64,000 nt of DNA from Candidatus Nitrosoglobus terrae (GTDB lineage Bacteria > Pseudomonadota > Gammaproteobacteria > Nitrosococcales > Nitrosococcaceae), in the NCBI RefSeq assembly GCF_002356115.1, contig NZ_AP014836.1, forward strand, positions 310,001 to 374,000, in the 5' to 3' direction. Shown one piece after another: positions 51,661-61,316 of the stretch. The notes below the pieces were generated by a model. It searched no databases. It was not told the DNA's origin and worked only from the letters and a program-made list of their open reading frames with translations. Every line of letters begins with the position of its first letter. Position 1 is the stretch's first letter. The position numbers were made by a program, and so were the translations under genes.

Positions 51661-51678
51661 ACATACATTCACGTATGT
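51661..51678. promoter_or_regulatory. inverted repeat across the tolC start codon
   Basis: ACATAC and GTATGT form a 6-bp inverted repeat around a 6-nt centre, and its right half covers the tolC ATG (51675). The sequence ACATACATT... resembles AcrR/TetR-type operators of multidrug-efflux genes from memory. If real it would sit on the translation start, an unusual place. It may be the operator of a local repressor or a chance palindrome in AT-rich DNA. Confidence 0.35.
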
Positions 51679-53051
51679 ATATTTATATAGATATACTGTA
51701 CATTACGTATTTAGGTAAAAATTTCGGCTCTAATCAAAGCGCAATTTTTTTATTAGCTCTTAACCTGATTATTTTCCTTCCTGCTCAGGGAGCAGATTTA
51801 TTAGAGGTCTATCAATTAGCTAGAGATAGTAATCCTCAGGTACAAGGGCAAATAGCTGCACTGCAAGCAGCCTATGAAGCCAAGCCCCAAGCTAGAGCTT
51901 TATTTCTTCCTACTATTGGGATATCTTCTAACTTCAACTGGAATCGGCAAACTATTAGCTTATTTGAGCACTCAGTTGTTCCGGGTTTTAGTGGATCATT
52001 TGAAACCTATGGTTATACGCTGAATTTAACTCAGCCAATATATCATCGAGATAGTTTTATTCAGCTCAAACAAGCGGATGCGACTATCGCTCAGGCTCAG
52101 GCGAATTTAGTCGTTCAAGAGCAAGCACTACTAGTGCAGGTGGCGCAGGTGTATTTCACAGTTCTGGCGGCTCAGAATGACCTAAAGTTCGCACGGGCAG
52201 AGAAAAAATCTATCGGTGAGCAGCTTGAACAGGCAAAGGAGCGTTTTAAAGTAGGATTAGCCACCATTGTGGACGCGAATGAAGCTCAAGCCGCTTATGA
52301 TTTAGCAGTTTCAAGGGAAATTGTTGCTGAGACTGCCCTTGCCAGCGCTCATGAAGGGCTACGGGAGGTTATTGGGGAGTATGTGGATAGCTTAGCCGCT
52401 TTAGAGAAAGACCCCCCTTTGCTTCAACCTGAGCCGGTAGATATTAATAAATGGACTGAAACCGCACTCCTACAAAACCCACAAATTGATGCTTCAGAGG
52501 CGGCAGTGGATAACGCTCGGCAAGAGATAAAATTACAGAAATCTGGGCATTATCCTACCTTAGATATTGTAGGTTCTAACTCGCAGGCGATAACCGGAGG
52601 AGGCCGTTTTGGTGGTTTTGACACCTCTCAAGATATTATCGGATTGCAGCTTAACGTGCCAATCTTCCAGGGAGGTGCTGTAGTTTCTCGAACTCGCCAA
52701 GCTCGCCACCAGCTAGATCAGGCTTTACAGCAACTAGAACAGGTGCGAAGGGCGGTTTCCCGTCAAACCCGCGAAGCTTACCTAGGTGTTATGTCCCAGC
52801 TAAATCAAATCAAAGCCTTAGAGCAGGCTATAGTTTCTAATAAAACCTCTTTAGAATCAGCTCAGGCTGGGAGTCAAGTGGGAACTCGTATCACAGTGGA
52901 CGTACTAAACTCACGGAGCCTCTTGTTTAGTGCCTTTCGTACTCATGCTAGGGCCCAATATGATTATATTCTTAGTACCCTACAGCTCAAGCAAGGCGCG
53001 GGGATTATTACCCCAGAGGATTTAGTCCAAGTCAACAAATGGCTACACTAA
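51675..53051 (+). CDS. tolC: TolC-family outer-membrane efflux protein
   Basis: TolC forms the outer-membrane and periplasmic tunnel for type I secretion and RND efflux. The 458-residue frame has a signal-like segment SAIFLLALNLIIFLPAQGA before DLLEVYQLARDSNPQ, then two OEP repeats with SNFNWNRQ, YTLNLTQPIYHRDSFIQLKQADATIAQAQANL, KERFKVGLATIVDANEAQAAYDLAVSREI and, in the second half, IGLQLNVPIFQGGAVVSRTRQA. The only start in this frame after the upstream stop is ATG 51675, without a visible ribosome site. The leader is about 20 residues longer than usual. Confidence 0.93.
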   Translation: MYIYIDILYITYLGKNFGSNQSAIFLLALNLIIFLPAQGADLLEVYQLARDSNPQVQGQIAALQAAYEAKPQARALFLPTIGISSNFNWNRQTISLFEHSVVPGFSGSFETYGYTLNLTQPIYHRDSFIQLKQADATIAQAQANLVVQEQALLVQVAQVYFTVLAAQNDLKFARAEKKSIGEQLEQAKERFKVGLATIVDANEAQAAYDLAVSREIVAETALASAHEGLREVIGEYVDSLAALEKDPPLLQPEPVDINKWTETALLQNPQIDASEAAVDNARQEIKLQKSGHYPTLDIVGSNSQAITGGGRFGGFDTSQDIIGLQLNVPIFQGGAVVSRTRQARHQLDQALQQLEQVRRAVSRQTREAYLGVMSQLNQIKALEQAIVSNKTSLESAQAGSQVGTRITVDVLNSRSLLFSAFRTHARAQYDYILSTLQLKQGAGIITPEDLVQVNKWLH

Positions 53052-54305
53052 CAGCGGGGTAATGAGCTGCATTAATTTTTTAGAGGCTCCTTGGTTTTGG
53101 GCTATGACCTGCTGCCCAGCTTCACCTGATTTGGTAAGGAGAGAGGGATTATTTAAGTAATGTAGGATAGCTTGGGTTAGATCTCGGTGAGTCTGGATTT
53201 GGATAGCTGCCCCTGCTTGTAACAGTTGCTTGATAATCTCAGTAAAATTGAACATATGAGGCCCTAGGATAATAGCACGGCCTAGGGCTGCTGGCTCTAG
53301 GGGATTATGCCCGCCGACTGGAATTAGGCTACCACCGATAAAAGCCACATCCGATGCAGCAAAAAATAGCGGAAGTTCGCCCATACTATCTCCAATAAAA
53401 ACCTCAGCTGCTGAGTTAAAAGCTTTCAATTCACTACGACGATGGATAATAAAACCTCGTTGTTGACATAAATGATAGACTGAGTTGAAGCGTTCTGGAT
53501 GCCGTGGTACTAGAACGAGTAGGGCATTAGGATAGGATTGTTGTAGCTGTTTAAAGCTGAAGAGTATGTATTTTTCTTCCCCTTCATGGGTACTAGCCGC
53601 AATCCAAGTCGGACGTTGTTTTCCCCATTGATCTCTTAAGGTAGCCCCTTGAGTTTTTAAATCAGCTGGAAGTTTAATTTCAAACTTGAGATTACCGGTG
53701 ATATGAACTCGTTCAGGTAAAGCTCCGAGGGCAATAAACCGTTCAGCATCAGCGGCTCCTTGGGCAGCAATAAGTGTGAAGCTAGAGATCATATTACGAG
53801 AGAGCGTTCCTAAATATGAATAGCCTCGAGCTGATCGTGCTGAAAGACGAGCATTGGCGAGTATCACTGGGATTCCCCGGTATTGACATTGATATAGGAG
53901 GTTAGGCCAAAGCTCTGTTTCTAGAATAATGCCAAGCTGGGGCTGAGTTTGTTGTAAAAAGTGGTAAATAGCGTGAGGTAAATCGTAGGGTAAATAGCAG
54001 TGAATCACCTGATTTCCTAGGTTCTTCTGTGCTTGCGTTGATCCTGTCGGAGTCATAGTGGTCAGTAATATCGTATGATCTGGGTAGTAAGCAGATAGCT
54101 CTTTTATCAGTGGTAGGCTGGCCTGCACCTCACCTACAGAAACAGCATGAACCCAGATGATTGCTTTTTCAGCTAAAAAAGGGGTAAAACCAAACCGCTC
54201 TGACCAGCGATGAAGATAAGCTGGATTATGGTAGCCTCGCCATAGTAGGCGGATCACTATTAGGGGGATAAATAGATAAAATAAGAAGCTATAAAATTTC
54301 CGCAA
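53043..54305 (-). CDS. waaA: Kdo transferase WaaA
   Basis: WaaA adds the Kdo residues to lipid A. The 420-residue protein has a short N-terminal anchor (about 4-20), the motifs WVHAVSVGEVQASLPLI and LETELWPNLLYQC, and the GT-B C-terminal half with ASTHEGEE, FIGGSLIPVGGHNPLEPAALGRAIILGP. Length is normal. It follows hldD by 43 bp on the same strand, and the 3' ends of waaA and tolC overlap tail to tail by 9 bp. Confidence 0.94.
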   Translation of the reverse strand: MRKFYSFLFYLFIPLIVIRLLWRGYHNPAYLHRWSERFGFTPFLAEKAIIWVHAVSVGEVQASLPLIKELSAYYPDHTILLTTMTPTGSTQAQKNLGNQVIHCYLPYDLPHAIYHFLQQTQPQLGIILETELWPNLLYQCQYRGIPVILANARLSARSARGYSYLGTLSRNMISSFTLIAAQGAADAERFIALGALPERVHITGNLKFEIKLPADLKTQGATLRDQWGKQRPTWIAASTHEGEEKYILFSFKQLQQSYPNALLVLVPRHPERFNSVYHLCQQRGFIIHRRSELKAFNSAAEVFIGDSMGELPLFFAASDVAFIGGSLIPVGGHNPLEPAALGRAIILGPHMFNFTEIIKQLLQAGAAIQIQTHRDLTQAILHYLNNPSLLTKSGEAGQQVIAQNQGASKKLMQLITPLLV

Positions 54306-54348
54306 GATTAAAAGCCAGATGAATATTAAAAATGGGTATAATCAGTTG

Positions 54349-55308
54349 CTAATCTGCAGATTTATGTTTACTTAACCAGTGCATATAAGCCGTTACTCCT
54401 TCTTTAACCGAAATAAAAGGCTTAATGTACCCCTTTTCCCGAAGAGCGGTGATGTCAGCTTGAGTAAAACTCTGATAATGCCCTCGTAGGTGATCGGGAA
54501 AGGGGATGTACTCAATTTCTCCACTCCCGTGATGAGTAATCACTGCTTTGGCTATAGCATTAAAAGTTTGAGTTTTACCGGTGCCTACATTAAAAATCCC
54601 TGAGCAATGCGGGCGTTCTAAAAACCAAAGATTAACAGCGACGACATCATCAATATAGATAAAATCACGTTGCTGTTCTCCATGAAGGTAGCCATCGCAG
54701 CCTTCAAACAGTTTGATTTTCCCTGTTTTTTGAAGCTGGTGGCAGGCATGATAAGCAACACTGGCCATAGCGCCCTTATGAGTTTCCCGAGGGCCATACA
54801 CATTGAAATAGCGAAAGCCTGCAATTTGACTAGATGCTGTGGGTAAGTAACGCCGAACATATTGATCGAATAAAAACTTAGAGTAACCGTATATATTACA
54901 TGGTCTTTCAAACTCACGGCGTTCGTTAAATTTAACTCCATTGCCATAGACCGCAGCGCTTGAGGCATAAAGAAAAGGGATGCAGTGTTTCAGGCAATTG
55001 TGCAGAAGAGATTTAGAATACTGGAAATTATTCTCCATCATATAACGTCCATTCCATTCCGTAGTCGAACTACAAGCGCCTTGATGTATAACTGATTCGG
55101 TAGATCTCGGAAATCCTTTTCCAGTTTGTAACGCTTGCAAGAATTGATGCTTATCCCAATAGTCTAGAATCTCGCAATCAACTAAGTTATTAAATTTTTC
55201 TCCCCGTGTTAAATTATCAACCACCAGAATATCTTCTCGTCCACGCTGATTAAGCCCTTTGACAATATTACTGCCAATAAAACCAGCGCCACCAGTGACG
55301 ATAATCAC
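54349..55308 (-). CDS. hldD: ADP-L-glycero-D-manno-heptose 6-epimerase HldD
   Basis: HldD makes the ADP-L,D-heptose used in LPS inner core. The 319-residue short-chain dehydrogenase has the NAD motif [21 protein letters not shown], the catalytic [10 protein letters not shown] lysine and [12 protein letters not shown]. Length is slightly above E. coli (310). Its start overlaps the hldE end by 4 bp, and waaA follows, so the three form one heptose-Kdo operon. Confidence 0.95.
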   Translation of the reverse strand: MIIVTGGAGFIGSNIVKGLNQRGREDILVVDNLTRGEKFNNLVDCEILDYWDKHQFLQALQTGKGFPRSTESVIHQGACSSTTEWNGRYMMENNFQYSKSLLHNCLKHCIPFLYASSAAVYGNGVKFNERREFERPCNIYGYSKFLFDQYVRRYLPTASSQIAGFRYFNVYGPRETHKGAMASVAYHACHQLQKTGKIKLFEGCDGYLHGEQQRDFIYIDDVVAVNLWFLERPHCSGIFNVGTGKTQTFNAIAKAVITHHGSGEIEYIPFPDHLRGHYQSFTQADITALREKGYIKPFISVKEGVTAYMHWLSKHKSAD

Positions 55309-56744
55309 GAAAAAATCTCCTTGCTGTTGCGAATAGTGTCAATAATTCGGGTGGTGGAATGCCCCTCTAGGTAATTTAGTACTACCACTTCTCCGCCGTT
55401 AGCCATGACCGTTTCAGCACCTGCGATTTGCGCTAATGTGTAGTCTCCACCCTTGACTAAAATATCAGGTAAAATTTTCTCAATTAATCGTGTTGGAGTA
55501 TCTTCTGAGAAAGGAATCACCCAGTCAACATCATAGAGAGAGGCAAGTACAGCCATACGTTGAATGAGGTTATTAATGGGTCGATCTTTACCTTTGAGAT
55601 GTTTGACTGAGTTGTCATCATTCACGGCAACAATTAAACGATCCCCTAATTTGCGTGCCTCAGCTAGATAGCGTACATGGCCAGCATGAAGAATATCAAA
55701 ACAACCATTAGTCATTACGATGCGCTCACCACGATCCCGGGCTAGAGTCATCAGGTGCCGTAGATCTTCTTCTTTAACTATCCCTCGGTGATCGGTAGCC
55801 GGAGGGTGCAGAGTCATTTGCAGCTCATCGATAGTTACATGCGTTGTGCCTAGTTTGCCGACCACGATCCCTGCCGCCAGATTAGCAAGAATTGTTGCCT
55901 CTTTAATGGTATTACCTGCGGCTAAAGCAGTAGCTAGTACTGAGATAACAGTATCTCCAGCTCCGGTCACATCAAATACTTCTCGTGCTTTTGCAGGTAG
56001 ATGTAAGGATGGAGATTCCTTTTGTAATAAAGTCATGCCTTGCTCGCCACGCGTAATGAGTAGAGATTCAAGAGCTAGTGTCTGTCTTAGTTTTTCTCCT
56101 TTTCTAATTAAAATATCCTCATCAGAGCAACGTCCTACTACGGCTTCAAACTCTGCTAAATTAGGTGTAAGGATACTAGCTCCATAATAGCGAGAAAAAT
56201 CGCTACCTTTAGGATCAATAAGAATAGGTATATTAGCTTTACGACCAAGGGCTATTAAAGATCTAGGATCGGATACTGTGCCTTTACCATAATCAGAGAT
56301 GATCACCACTGGCTTATTTTTTAGAATTGATTTATACGTAGACAGTAATTCTTCGCTATGAGAGGAGGTAAAATCGTCTTCAGAGTCTAAACGAATTAAT
56401 TGTTGGTGTTGGCTGATGATTCGTAATTTAGTAATGGTAGCAGTGTTAGCGACAGGTATTAAATGGCAGTTAATCTTATAGTTAGTCAGGAGAGACTCCA
56501 ATATAGTAGCTGCTTCATCATTGCCGGTTAACCCTAATAGAGTTACCGTTGCTCCTAATGATGCTGCATTTATCGCTACATTACCTGCCCCACCAGGCCG
56601 ATCATCTCGATGAGTCACATGCACTATAGGTACGGGTGCTTCTGGTGAAATACGTGAGGTGCGGCCGTACCAATACCGATCTAGCATTACATCTCCGACT
56701 ACCATTATTTGAGCAGCGGTAAAGTCAGGTAAACTATAAGTCAT
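55305..56744 (-). CDS. hldE: bifunctional heptose kinase/adenylyltransferase HldE
   Basis: HldE phosphorylates heptose 7-phosphate and adenylates heptose 1-phosphate. The 479-residue protein has an N-terminal ribokinase-like domain ([50 protein letters not shown] with catalytic Asp) and a C-terminal nucleotidyltransferase domain ([24 protein letters not shown]). Length matches E. coli (477). It is the first gene of hldE-hldD-waaA. Confidence 0.96.
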   Translation of the reverse strand: MTYSLPDFTAAQIMVVGDVMLDRYWYGRTSRISPEAPVPIVHVTHRDDRPGGAGNVAINAASLGATVTLLGLTGNDEAATILESLLTNYKINCHLIPVANTATITKLRIISQHQQLIRLDSEDDFTSSHSEELLSTYKSILKNKPVVIISDYGKGTVSDPRSLIALGRKANIPILIDPKGSDFSRYYGASILTPNLAEFEAVVGRCSDEDILIRKGEKLRQTLALESLLITRGEQGMTLLQKESPSLHLPAKAREVFDVTGAGDTVISVLATALAAGNTIKEATILANLAAGIVVGKLGTTHVTIDELQMTLHPPATDHRGIVKEEDLRHLMTLARDRGERIVMTNGCFDILHAGHVRYLAEARKLGDRLIVAVNDDNSVKHLKGKDRPINNLIQRMAVLASLYDVDWVIPFSEDTPTRLIEKILPDILVKGGDYTLAQIAGAETVMANGGEVVVLNYLEGHSTTRIIDTIRNSKEIFS

Positions 56745-56893
56745 ATTATAGGGTTTTTTTAAAATCTATCCATAATATCATAGCGCTAGGAGTGTAGGCT
56801 TTAAATTTCCTAGGTTCATATTTGCAGTATCTTTATATATTTGGTAAATTTAATACGAACTGTTTGCATTATTATAATAATAAAGGAAATAAA

Positions 56894-57979
56894 ATGTTAT
56901 TTATAACAAGGGGATTAAAACAAGTCTTTTCGATTATTCTATTATTAGGCGCATCATCTGCTAGTAGTAACAATAATGATGCGCAATTTAGCGGATCGAC
57001 TGCCTCTACCGCCCCTATAACTGGGGTTATCCGGTACTATTATATTGCAGCAGAAGATACTACTTGGGATTTTGCGCCTAGTGGCCAGAGTCTTGTCCAT
57101 TGCATGGATCATCAGCCAGCTCCCTGTGCTATACCAGAACCATATGGCCATATCTTCTCTGCTGTACGCTACGTAGAATATACGGATGAAACTTTTACCA
57201 AACCTAAGCCACAGCTTAAATGGTTGGGTGTTCTGGGGCCTATTATTCGCGCTGAAGTGGGGGATACAGTTAAGGTTCATTTTTGTAATCATACGATGAC
57301 AGGTAGTGCTTATAGCATGCATCCTCATGGTTTGCGATATACTAAAGATAATGAGGGCGCTTTCTACTATGGGGTAAATTCATCCTCCCCCCCAGGTGCT
57401 GGCGCTGAGGTTCACCCAGGCCAGTGCTTTGATTATACTTGGCTTGCGGATAAAGTGAGCGGGCCTGCAAGAGGCGATCCTTCTTCCAAGGTGTGGTGGT
57501 ATCATTCCCACGTGGATTCAGCTAATGATATAAATTCAGGTCTTTTAGGGCCTATTATTATTACGCGCAAAGGTATGGCTAATGCAGATGGTAGTCCTAA
57601 AGACGTAGACCGTGAATTTGTTACCGCTTTCTTCATTTTCAATAGGTTATCAGATGCGGAAGCGGGGCTAATGCATAGCATCAATGGCTATATTTTTGGC
57701 AATTTAAAGGGATTAGTCGCAAAAAGGGGTGAACGGGTACGTTGGCATGTGCTTGGCATGGGTAATGAAAATGATCTCCATACACCGCATTGGCATGGTA
57801 AGACGGTACTGGTAGGGGCACCTCCAGCGCGCCGGCGGACGGATGTGCTGGAATTATTACCTGCTTCTATGGTTACGGCTGATATGAACGCCGATAATAT
57901 AGGAGAATGGCAATATCATTGCCATGTTGCAGATCATATGAATGCTGGAATGGTTACGACTTATCAAATATTACCTTAA
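56894..57979 (+). CDS. two-domain multicopper oxidase
   Basis: The 361-residue protein has a signal peptide (about 1-26) and two cupredoxin domains. Domain 1 has MHPHGLRY (His143, His145) and WWYHSHVDS (His204, His206), with no type 1 copper cysteine. Domain 2 has HTPHWHG (His296, 299, 301) and the full HCHVADHMNAGM (His342, Cys343, His344, His348, Met353), so it carries the type 1 site. The trinuclear site would form between chains, as in trimeric two-domain laccases. Sequence feel is ceruloplasmin/hephaestin-like. It could oxidise Cu(I), organic substrates or nitrogen oxides. ATG 56894 has AAAGGA upstream. It is divergent from hldE. Confidence 0.88.
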   Translation: MLFITRGLKQVFSIILLLGASSASSNNNDAQFSGSTASTAPITGVIRYYYIAAEDTTWDFAPSGQSLVHCMDHQPAPCAIPEPYGHIFSAVRYVEYTDETFTKPKPQLKWLGVLGPIIRAEVGDTVKVHFCNHTMTGSAYSMHPHGLRYTKDNEGAFYYGVNSSSPPGAGAEVHPGQCFDYTWLADKVSGPARGDPSSKVWWYHSHVDSANDINSGLLGPIIITRKGMANADGSPKDVDREFVTAFFIFNRLSDAEAGLMHSINGYIFGNLKGLVAKRGERVRWHVLGMGNENDLHTPHWHGKTVLVGAPPARRRTDVLELLPASMVTADMNADNIGEWQYHCHVADHMNAGMVTTYQILP

Positions 57980-58058
57980 TTAGTTATATTGCCGCGGACT
58001 TAATGCGGTCGAGTCTGCGGCACTACTATCCTTAGATTCTGAATATACTCTCTTTATC

Positions 58059-59585
58059 TTAAATACTAGGAACGGAGAGATGATTGTTCTTGCCCTTATT
58101 GAGAGAGAGCGTATGATAGTTTTTCTGTTTTTTCATTGTTTTCTGGTATGGTTTTTTTTGTTTGATTTCTTCCCTTTTCACAGATTTTAATGGTGCTAAT
58201 TTTTTACGCTTTGTAGGCGGCGAGCTACGAGTTACCTCATTATGGATAGCTGGCCGAGTTACCTGATGTTCTGGCAATAGACGTTCACCTTGCATAGAAT
58301 AAGTTAATGCTACTGCTATATCTAGAGCGGAGATATTATCTTCTTGAATCCATTGCTGAATTAAATTTCGGAGAGCTACAAGATTCTCCTTTTCTAAGGT
58401 AGCCATAATTTGCTGTTTAAACTGTTTAGTACGCCGATCTCTAACCTGTTGAAGGCTAGGTAACTGCGTTTCATGAATAGGATACCCAGTTACTTTTTTA
58501 ATAGCATTTAATATGCGTCGCTCCTGTGGAGAGACAAAGAGCGTTGCGGTACCGGGGCGGCCTGCGCGGCCAGTACGGCCAATACGATGAATGTAAGTTT
58601 CAATATCATAGGGGATATCGTAATTTACTACGTGGCTAATACGTTTTACATCCAATCCACGGGCGGCTACATCAGTCGCTACAATGATATCCAACAAATT
58701 TTTCTTTAATTGATCTACTACTTTTTCTCGAAATGACTGAGACATATCACCGTTAAGCGCCGCTGCAGCATACCCTCGTGTTTCCAGTTTTCTCGCTAAT
58801 TCTTCTGTTGCTATTTTGGTACGAACGAAAATGATAGTAGCATCAAAATCCTCAACCTCTAATATTCGGGTGAGAGCATCCAATTTGTGTAATCCGGATA
58901 CAAGCCAATAGCGTTGGTTAATAGGAGGGAGAGTGGCGGTCTTCTCTTTGATTTTGATATCGTGAGGAGTATTTAGATGACGGCTCGCAATGCTACGTAC
59001 AGAATCCGGCATAGTCGCGGAAAAGAGGGCAGTTTGGCGTTGAGCAGGTGCTTGTTTTAAAATCCACTCTACGTCTTCGATGAACCCCATTTTTAACATC
59101 TCGTCGGCCTCATCTAAAACTATAGTTGTGAGCTTATCTATTTGTAGACTTTTACGCCGTAGATGATCCATTATTCTGCCTGGAGTACCTACGATGACAT
59201 GGGCGCCGTGTTTAAGTTGACGTAGCTGATTCCCCATAGGTTGGCCGCCATAGAGAGGTAGGGAATAAAAACCTTCTAAATACTGCGCATAGTTTTGGAA
59301 TGCCTCTGAAACTTGGATCGCAAGCTCACGTGTTGGAACGAGTACTAGCGCCTGCGGCTCTCTCCGCGATAAATTTAGGTGGTGTAGGATTGGGACTGCA
59401 AAGGCTGCGGTTTTACCTGTTCCAGTTTGTGCCTGCCCAATTAAGTCATATCCTTTTAAAAAATAGGGGATTGTCTTAGCTTGAATCAGCGTAGGGGTCT
59501 GATAGCCGAGCTGCTTAATTGCTTGCAGAATAGGAGTATTAATAGCAAAATTATCAAAGGATAGAGCTTCTGTAGAGGACAGCAT
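58059..59585 (-). CDS. DEAD-box RNA helicase (DeaD/RhlE type)
   Basis: The 508-residue protein has all helicase motifs: Q motif with TPTLIQAKTIP, AQTGTGKT (52-59), PTRELAIQV, TPGRIMDHLR, DEAD, SAT, and HRIGRTGRAGRPG. The C-terminal extension of about 130 residues ends in a basic Lys-rich tail (KKPYQKTMKKQKNY), with no clear DbpA-type RRM. It unwinds RNA, probably in ribosome assembly or cold adaptation. It is co-oriented with an RRM gene and a cold-shock gene upstream. Confidence 0.93.
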   Translation of the reverse strand: MLSSTEALSFDNFAINTPILQAIKQLGYQTPTLIQAKTIPYFLKGYDLIGQAQTGTGKTAAFAVPILHHLNLSRREPQALVLVPTRELAIQVSEAFQNYAQYLEGFYSLPLYGGQPMGNQLRQLKHGAHVIVGTPGRIMDHLRRKSLQIDKLTTIVLDEADEMLKMGFIEDVEWILKQAPAQRQTALFSATMPDSVRSIASRHLNTPHDIKIKEKTATLPPINQRYWLVSGLHKLDALTRILEVEDFDATIIFVRTKIATEELARKLETRGYAAAALNGDMSQSFREKVVDQLKKNLLDIIVATDVAARGLDVKRISHVVNYDIPYDIETYIHRIGRTGRAGRPGTATLFVSPQERRILNAIKKVTGYPIHETQLPSLQQVRDRRTKQFKQQIMATLEKENLVALRNLIQQWIQEDNISALDIAVALTYSMQGERLLPEHQVTRPAIHNEVTRSSPPTKRKKLAPLKSVKREEIKQKKPYQKTMKKQKNYHTLSLNKGKNNHLSVPSI

Positions 59586-59686
59586 ATAATAATAAAATCC
59601 TAGCAGTTTAAATATTCAATAGAAAAAACACCACCTAGATTGCCGATGGTTTTGCTAAAATCCATTTAGGCTTTATAGCTATTACT

Positions 59687-59962
59687 TTAATGGCGTCGTT
59701 TGCCGCCGCGAAAACGTCGTTTTTCCTCTTTAGCTTGGCTTACGTAGAGGATATGGCCTTGGAATTGAGAGCCATCTAGGCCAGTAATAGCGGCGCGTGC
59801 CTCATGGCCTTCCATGTTGATTAAAGCAGTGCCACGTGCTTGGCTAGTGAATAAATCTTTGTGTAAGGTTAAAGAGCGCACAGTACCGTAATCAGAAAAT
59901 AAAGCGGTAAGGCTCTCCTCGGTTGTGCTTGCTGGCAAACCGCGTACAAAAAGTGTGATCAT
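59687..59962 (-). CDS. RNA recognition motif protein
   Basis: The 91-residue protein is a single RRM with RNP2 (LFVRGL) and an RNP1-like RGTALINM, followed by a basic tail GGKRRH. It resembles small glycine-rich RNA-binding proteins of proteobacteria and cyanobacteria that are often cold-induced. It binds single-stranded RNA. It lies between the helicase and the cold-shock protein genes, all on the minus strand with gaps of about 90-100 bp, so cotranscription is plausible. Confidence 0.9.
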   Translation of the reverse strand: MITLFVRGLPASTTEESLTALFSDYGTVRSLTLHKDLFTSQARGTALINMEGHEARAAITGLDGSQFQGHILYVSQAKEEKRRFRGGKRRH

Positions 59963-60051
59963 TGAGCCTCTCTGGGAAAAAGGAAAAGCAAAAACCAGAG
60001 GGGATACAAGCTTTTAAGGGCTCTCCCCTCCTCGTAGGGGTTATTTAATTA

Positions 60052-60261
60052 CTACAAAATGATAACATTATCGGCCTGTGGCCCTTTCTGGCCCTGAACC
60101 TCAATAAAGCTGACCTGCTGGCCTTCTTTAAGGGTTTTATGGCCGTTACCGGTAATAGATCGGTAGTGCACAAAGAGATCGCTGCCATTTTCGCGCTGTA
60201 TAAATCCATAACCCTTTGAATCGTTGAACCATTTTACGGTTCCTGTCTGTTGTTCTGACAT
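60052..60261 (-). CDS. cold-shock protein (CspA family)
   Basis: The 69-residue protein is one cold-shock domain: [30 protein letters not shown] holds RNP1 (KGYGFI) and RNP2 (LFVHY). It binds single-stranded nucleic acid and melts RNA structure. A long AT-rich upstream region (60262 onwards) may contain a structured 5' leader as in cspA. A helicase and an RRM protein follow on the same strand. Confidence 0.95.
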   Translation of the reverse strand: MSEQQTGTVKWFNDSKGYGFIQRENGSDLFVHYRSITGNGHKTLKEGQQVSFIEVQGQKGPQADNVIIL

Positions 60262-61232
60262 AAAAAACTCTCAAAAAAAAATAATATAACCACCTGGCAC
60301 CTTATATTAAGTGTAACCGAGTATTGGGGAGCGAACGAGTTGAAGCAGAAATAAATTTAGAAGGAGAAGCAGACATTACCACGCTAACGCGAAAACGCAA
60401 TCCTTAATACTCTAGCGTTCTATATCATAGGAGATTCGATATATAATTGCAAGCTTTAGAGGAGTTTAGATTTCAGGATAAACTAGTTACGTATTGTAAT
60501 CATTGGCTTATTTGCATTCACCGCCTCAGCACTTGATAAATTACTTATTGCATTTTTTCTGCTTCAACGGAGCTTCTCTGTTGCTGCTTGGATTCACCAA
60601 GCTATCCTATCGTTAAGCGGTTTTACTTTTCTACAGCCTACAGGTCTTATTTTACGCACTCTTTGCGGTAGCTAAAATGAAGGTGCCAGTCGAGTTTTAC
60701 CTCATAGCCGGTTTTCTGATCACAACCCCAAGACTACCTTATTGTGGCCATATCTTAGCCTGACGAGAGCTAGAAAATATTATCATTAACAATATATTAC
60801 TAGCCCCTATATTTAATGAGCTACCATGTTTTGTGCTCTTGCTAGGGGATGTCGTATATCCTTTAATATAAAAACCTCTTGACAGGCATGCTACGATTTT
60901 TTTTCGTGGTAAGATTTTAATAAATTCAGTCGTTTATTTTAGGAAGATATAAGCTTGATTAGATTTATCTTATGATAGCACATTGAATTTTTCTGGATAT
61001 CAAGAGATAAAATAACTAATTTTTATAGGAGTTTTCCAGTAGCTTGCCCTAAAACCGTAATGTAGTAGGCGGATCTTGGTAAATTAAACATGCTTAGATC
61101 CCAGATCTAGCTCAGGGGTAATATTTCCTTACTACCTATCTGGAAGGATCAGATGTGGCCGCCAGTATTTTTGTTTCCAGTATTGCTACCTTTCTACAAA
61201 ATCATAGCTTATAGCTGTGCGATTATATTTCT
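60262..61232. other. gene-free gap between cold-shock gene and tRNA-Gln
   Basis: This 971-bp gap contains no supportable gene. It holds the presumed promoter and leader of the cold-shock gene near 60262-60480 and copy 2 of the diverged repeat (60504-60617). The rest (60620-61230) is AT-rich with nothing I recognise. Confidence 0.55.
60504..60617. repeat. diverged dispersed repeat, copy 2
   Basis: This is the partner of 24776-24885 in the same orientation. It shares the ordered blocks TTGCATTCACC, CTTATTGC, CTGCTTCA, GAGC-TCT, GCTTGGA and CAAGCTATC. A further short match (near 60738-60765 and 24893-24920, TTGTGGC-A-ATC-TAGC-TGA) suggests a longer original element with an insertion in one copy. 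Confidence 0.4.
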
Positions 61233-61306
61233 TGGCTGGGGGACTAGGATTCGAACCTAGGTTAGCGGAGTCAGAGTCCGCTGTCCTACCGCTAGACGAT
61301 CCCCCA
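61233..61306 (-). tRNA. tRNA-Gln (anticodon CTG)
   Basis: The minus strand gives a complete 74-nt tRNA with acceptor stem TGGGGGA/TCCCCCA, discriminator G and encoded CCA, T arm GGTTCGAATCC, and anticodon arm GCGGA/TCCGC with loop CTCTGAC. The anticodon is CTG, reading CAG. The 5' U-A first pair is typical of glutamine tRNA. It lies 10 bp after the rpsI stop in the same orientation and is probably processed from that transcript. Confidence 0.95.
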
Positions 61307-61316
61307 AAAAGAGCCG

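Noticed and set aside
55846-56187. Plus-strand open frame of 113 codons inside hldE
   Set aside because: It is wholly antisense to the well-supported kinase domain of HldE and has no recognisable motif.
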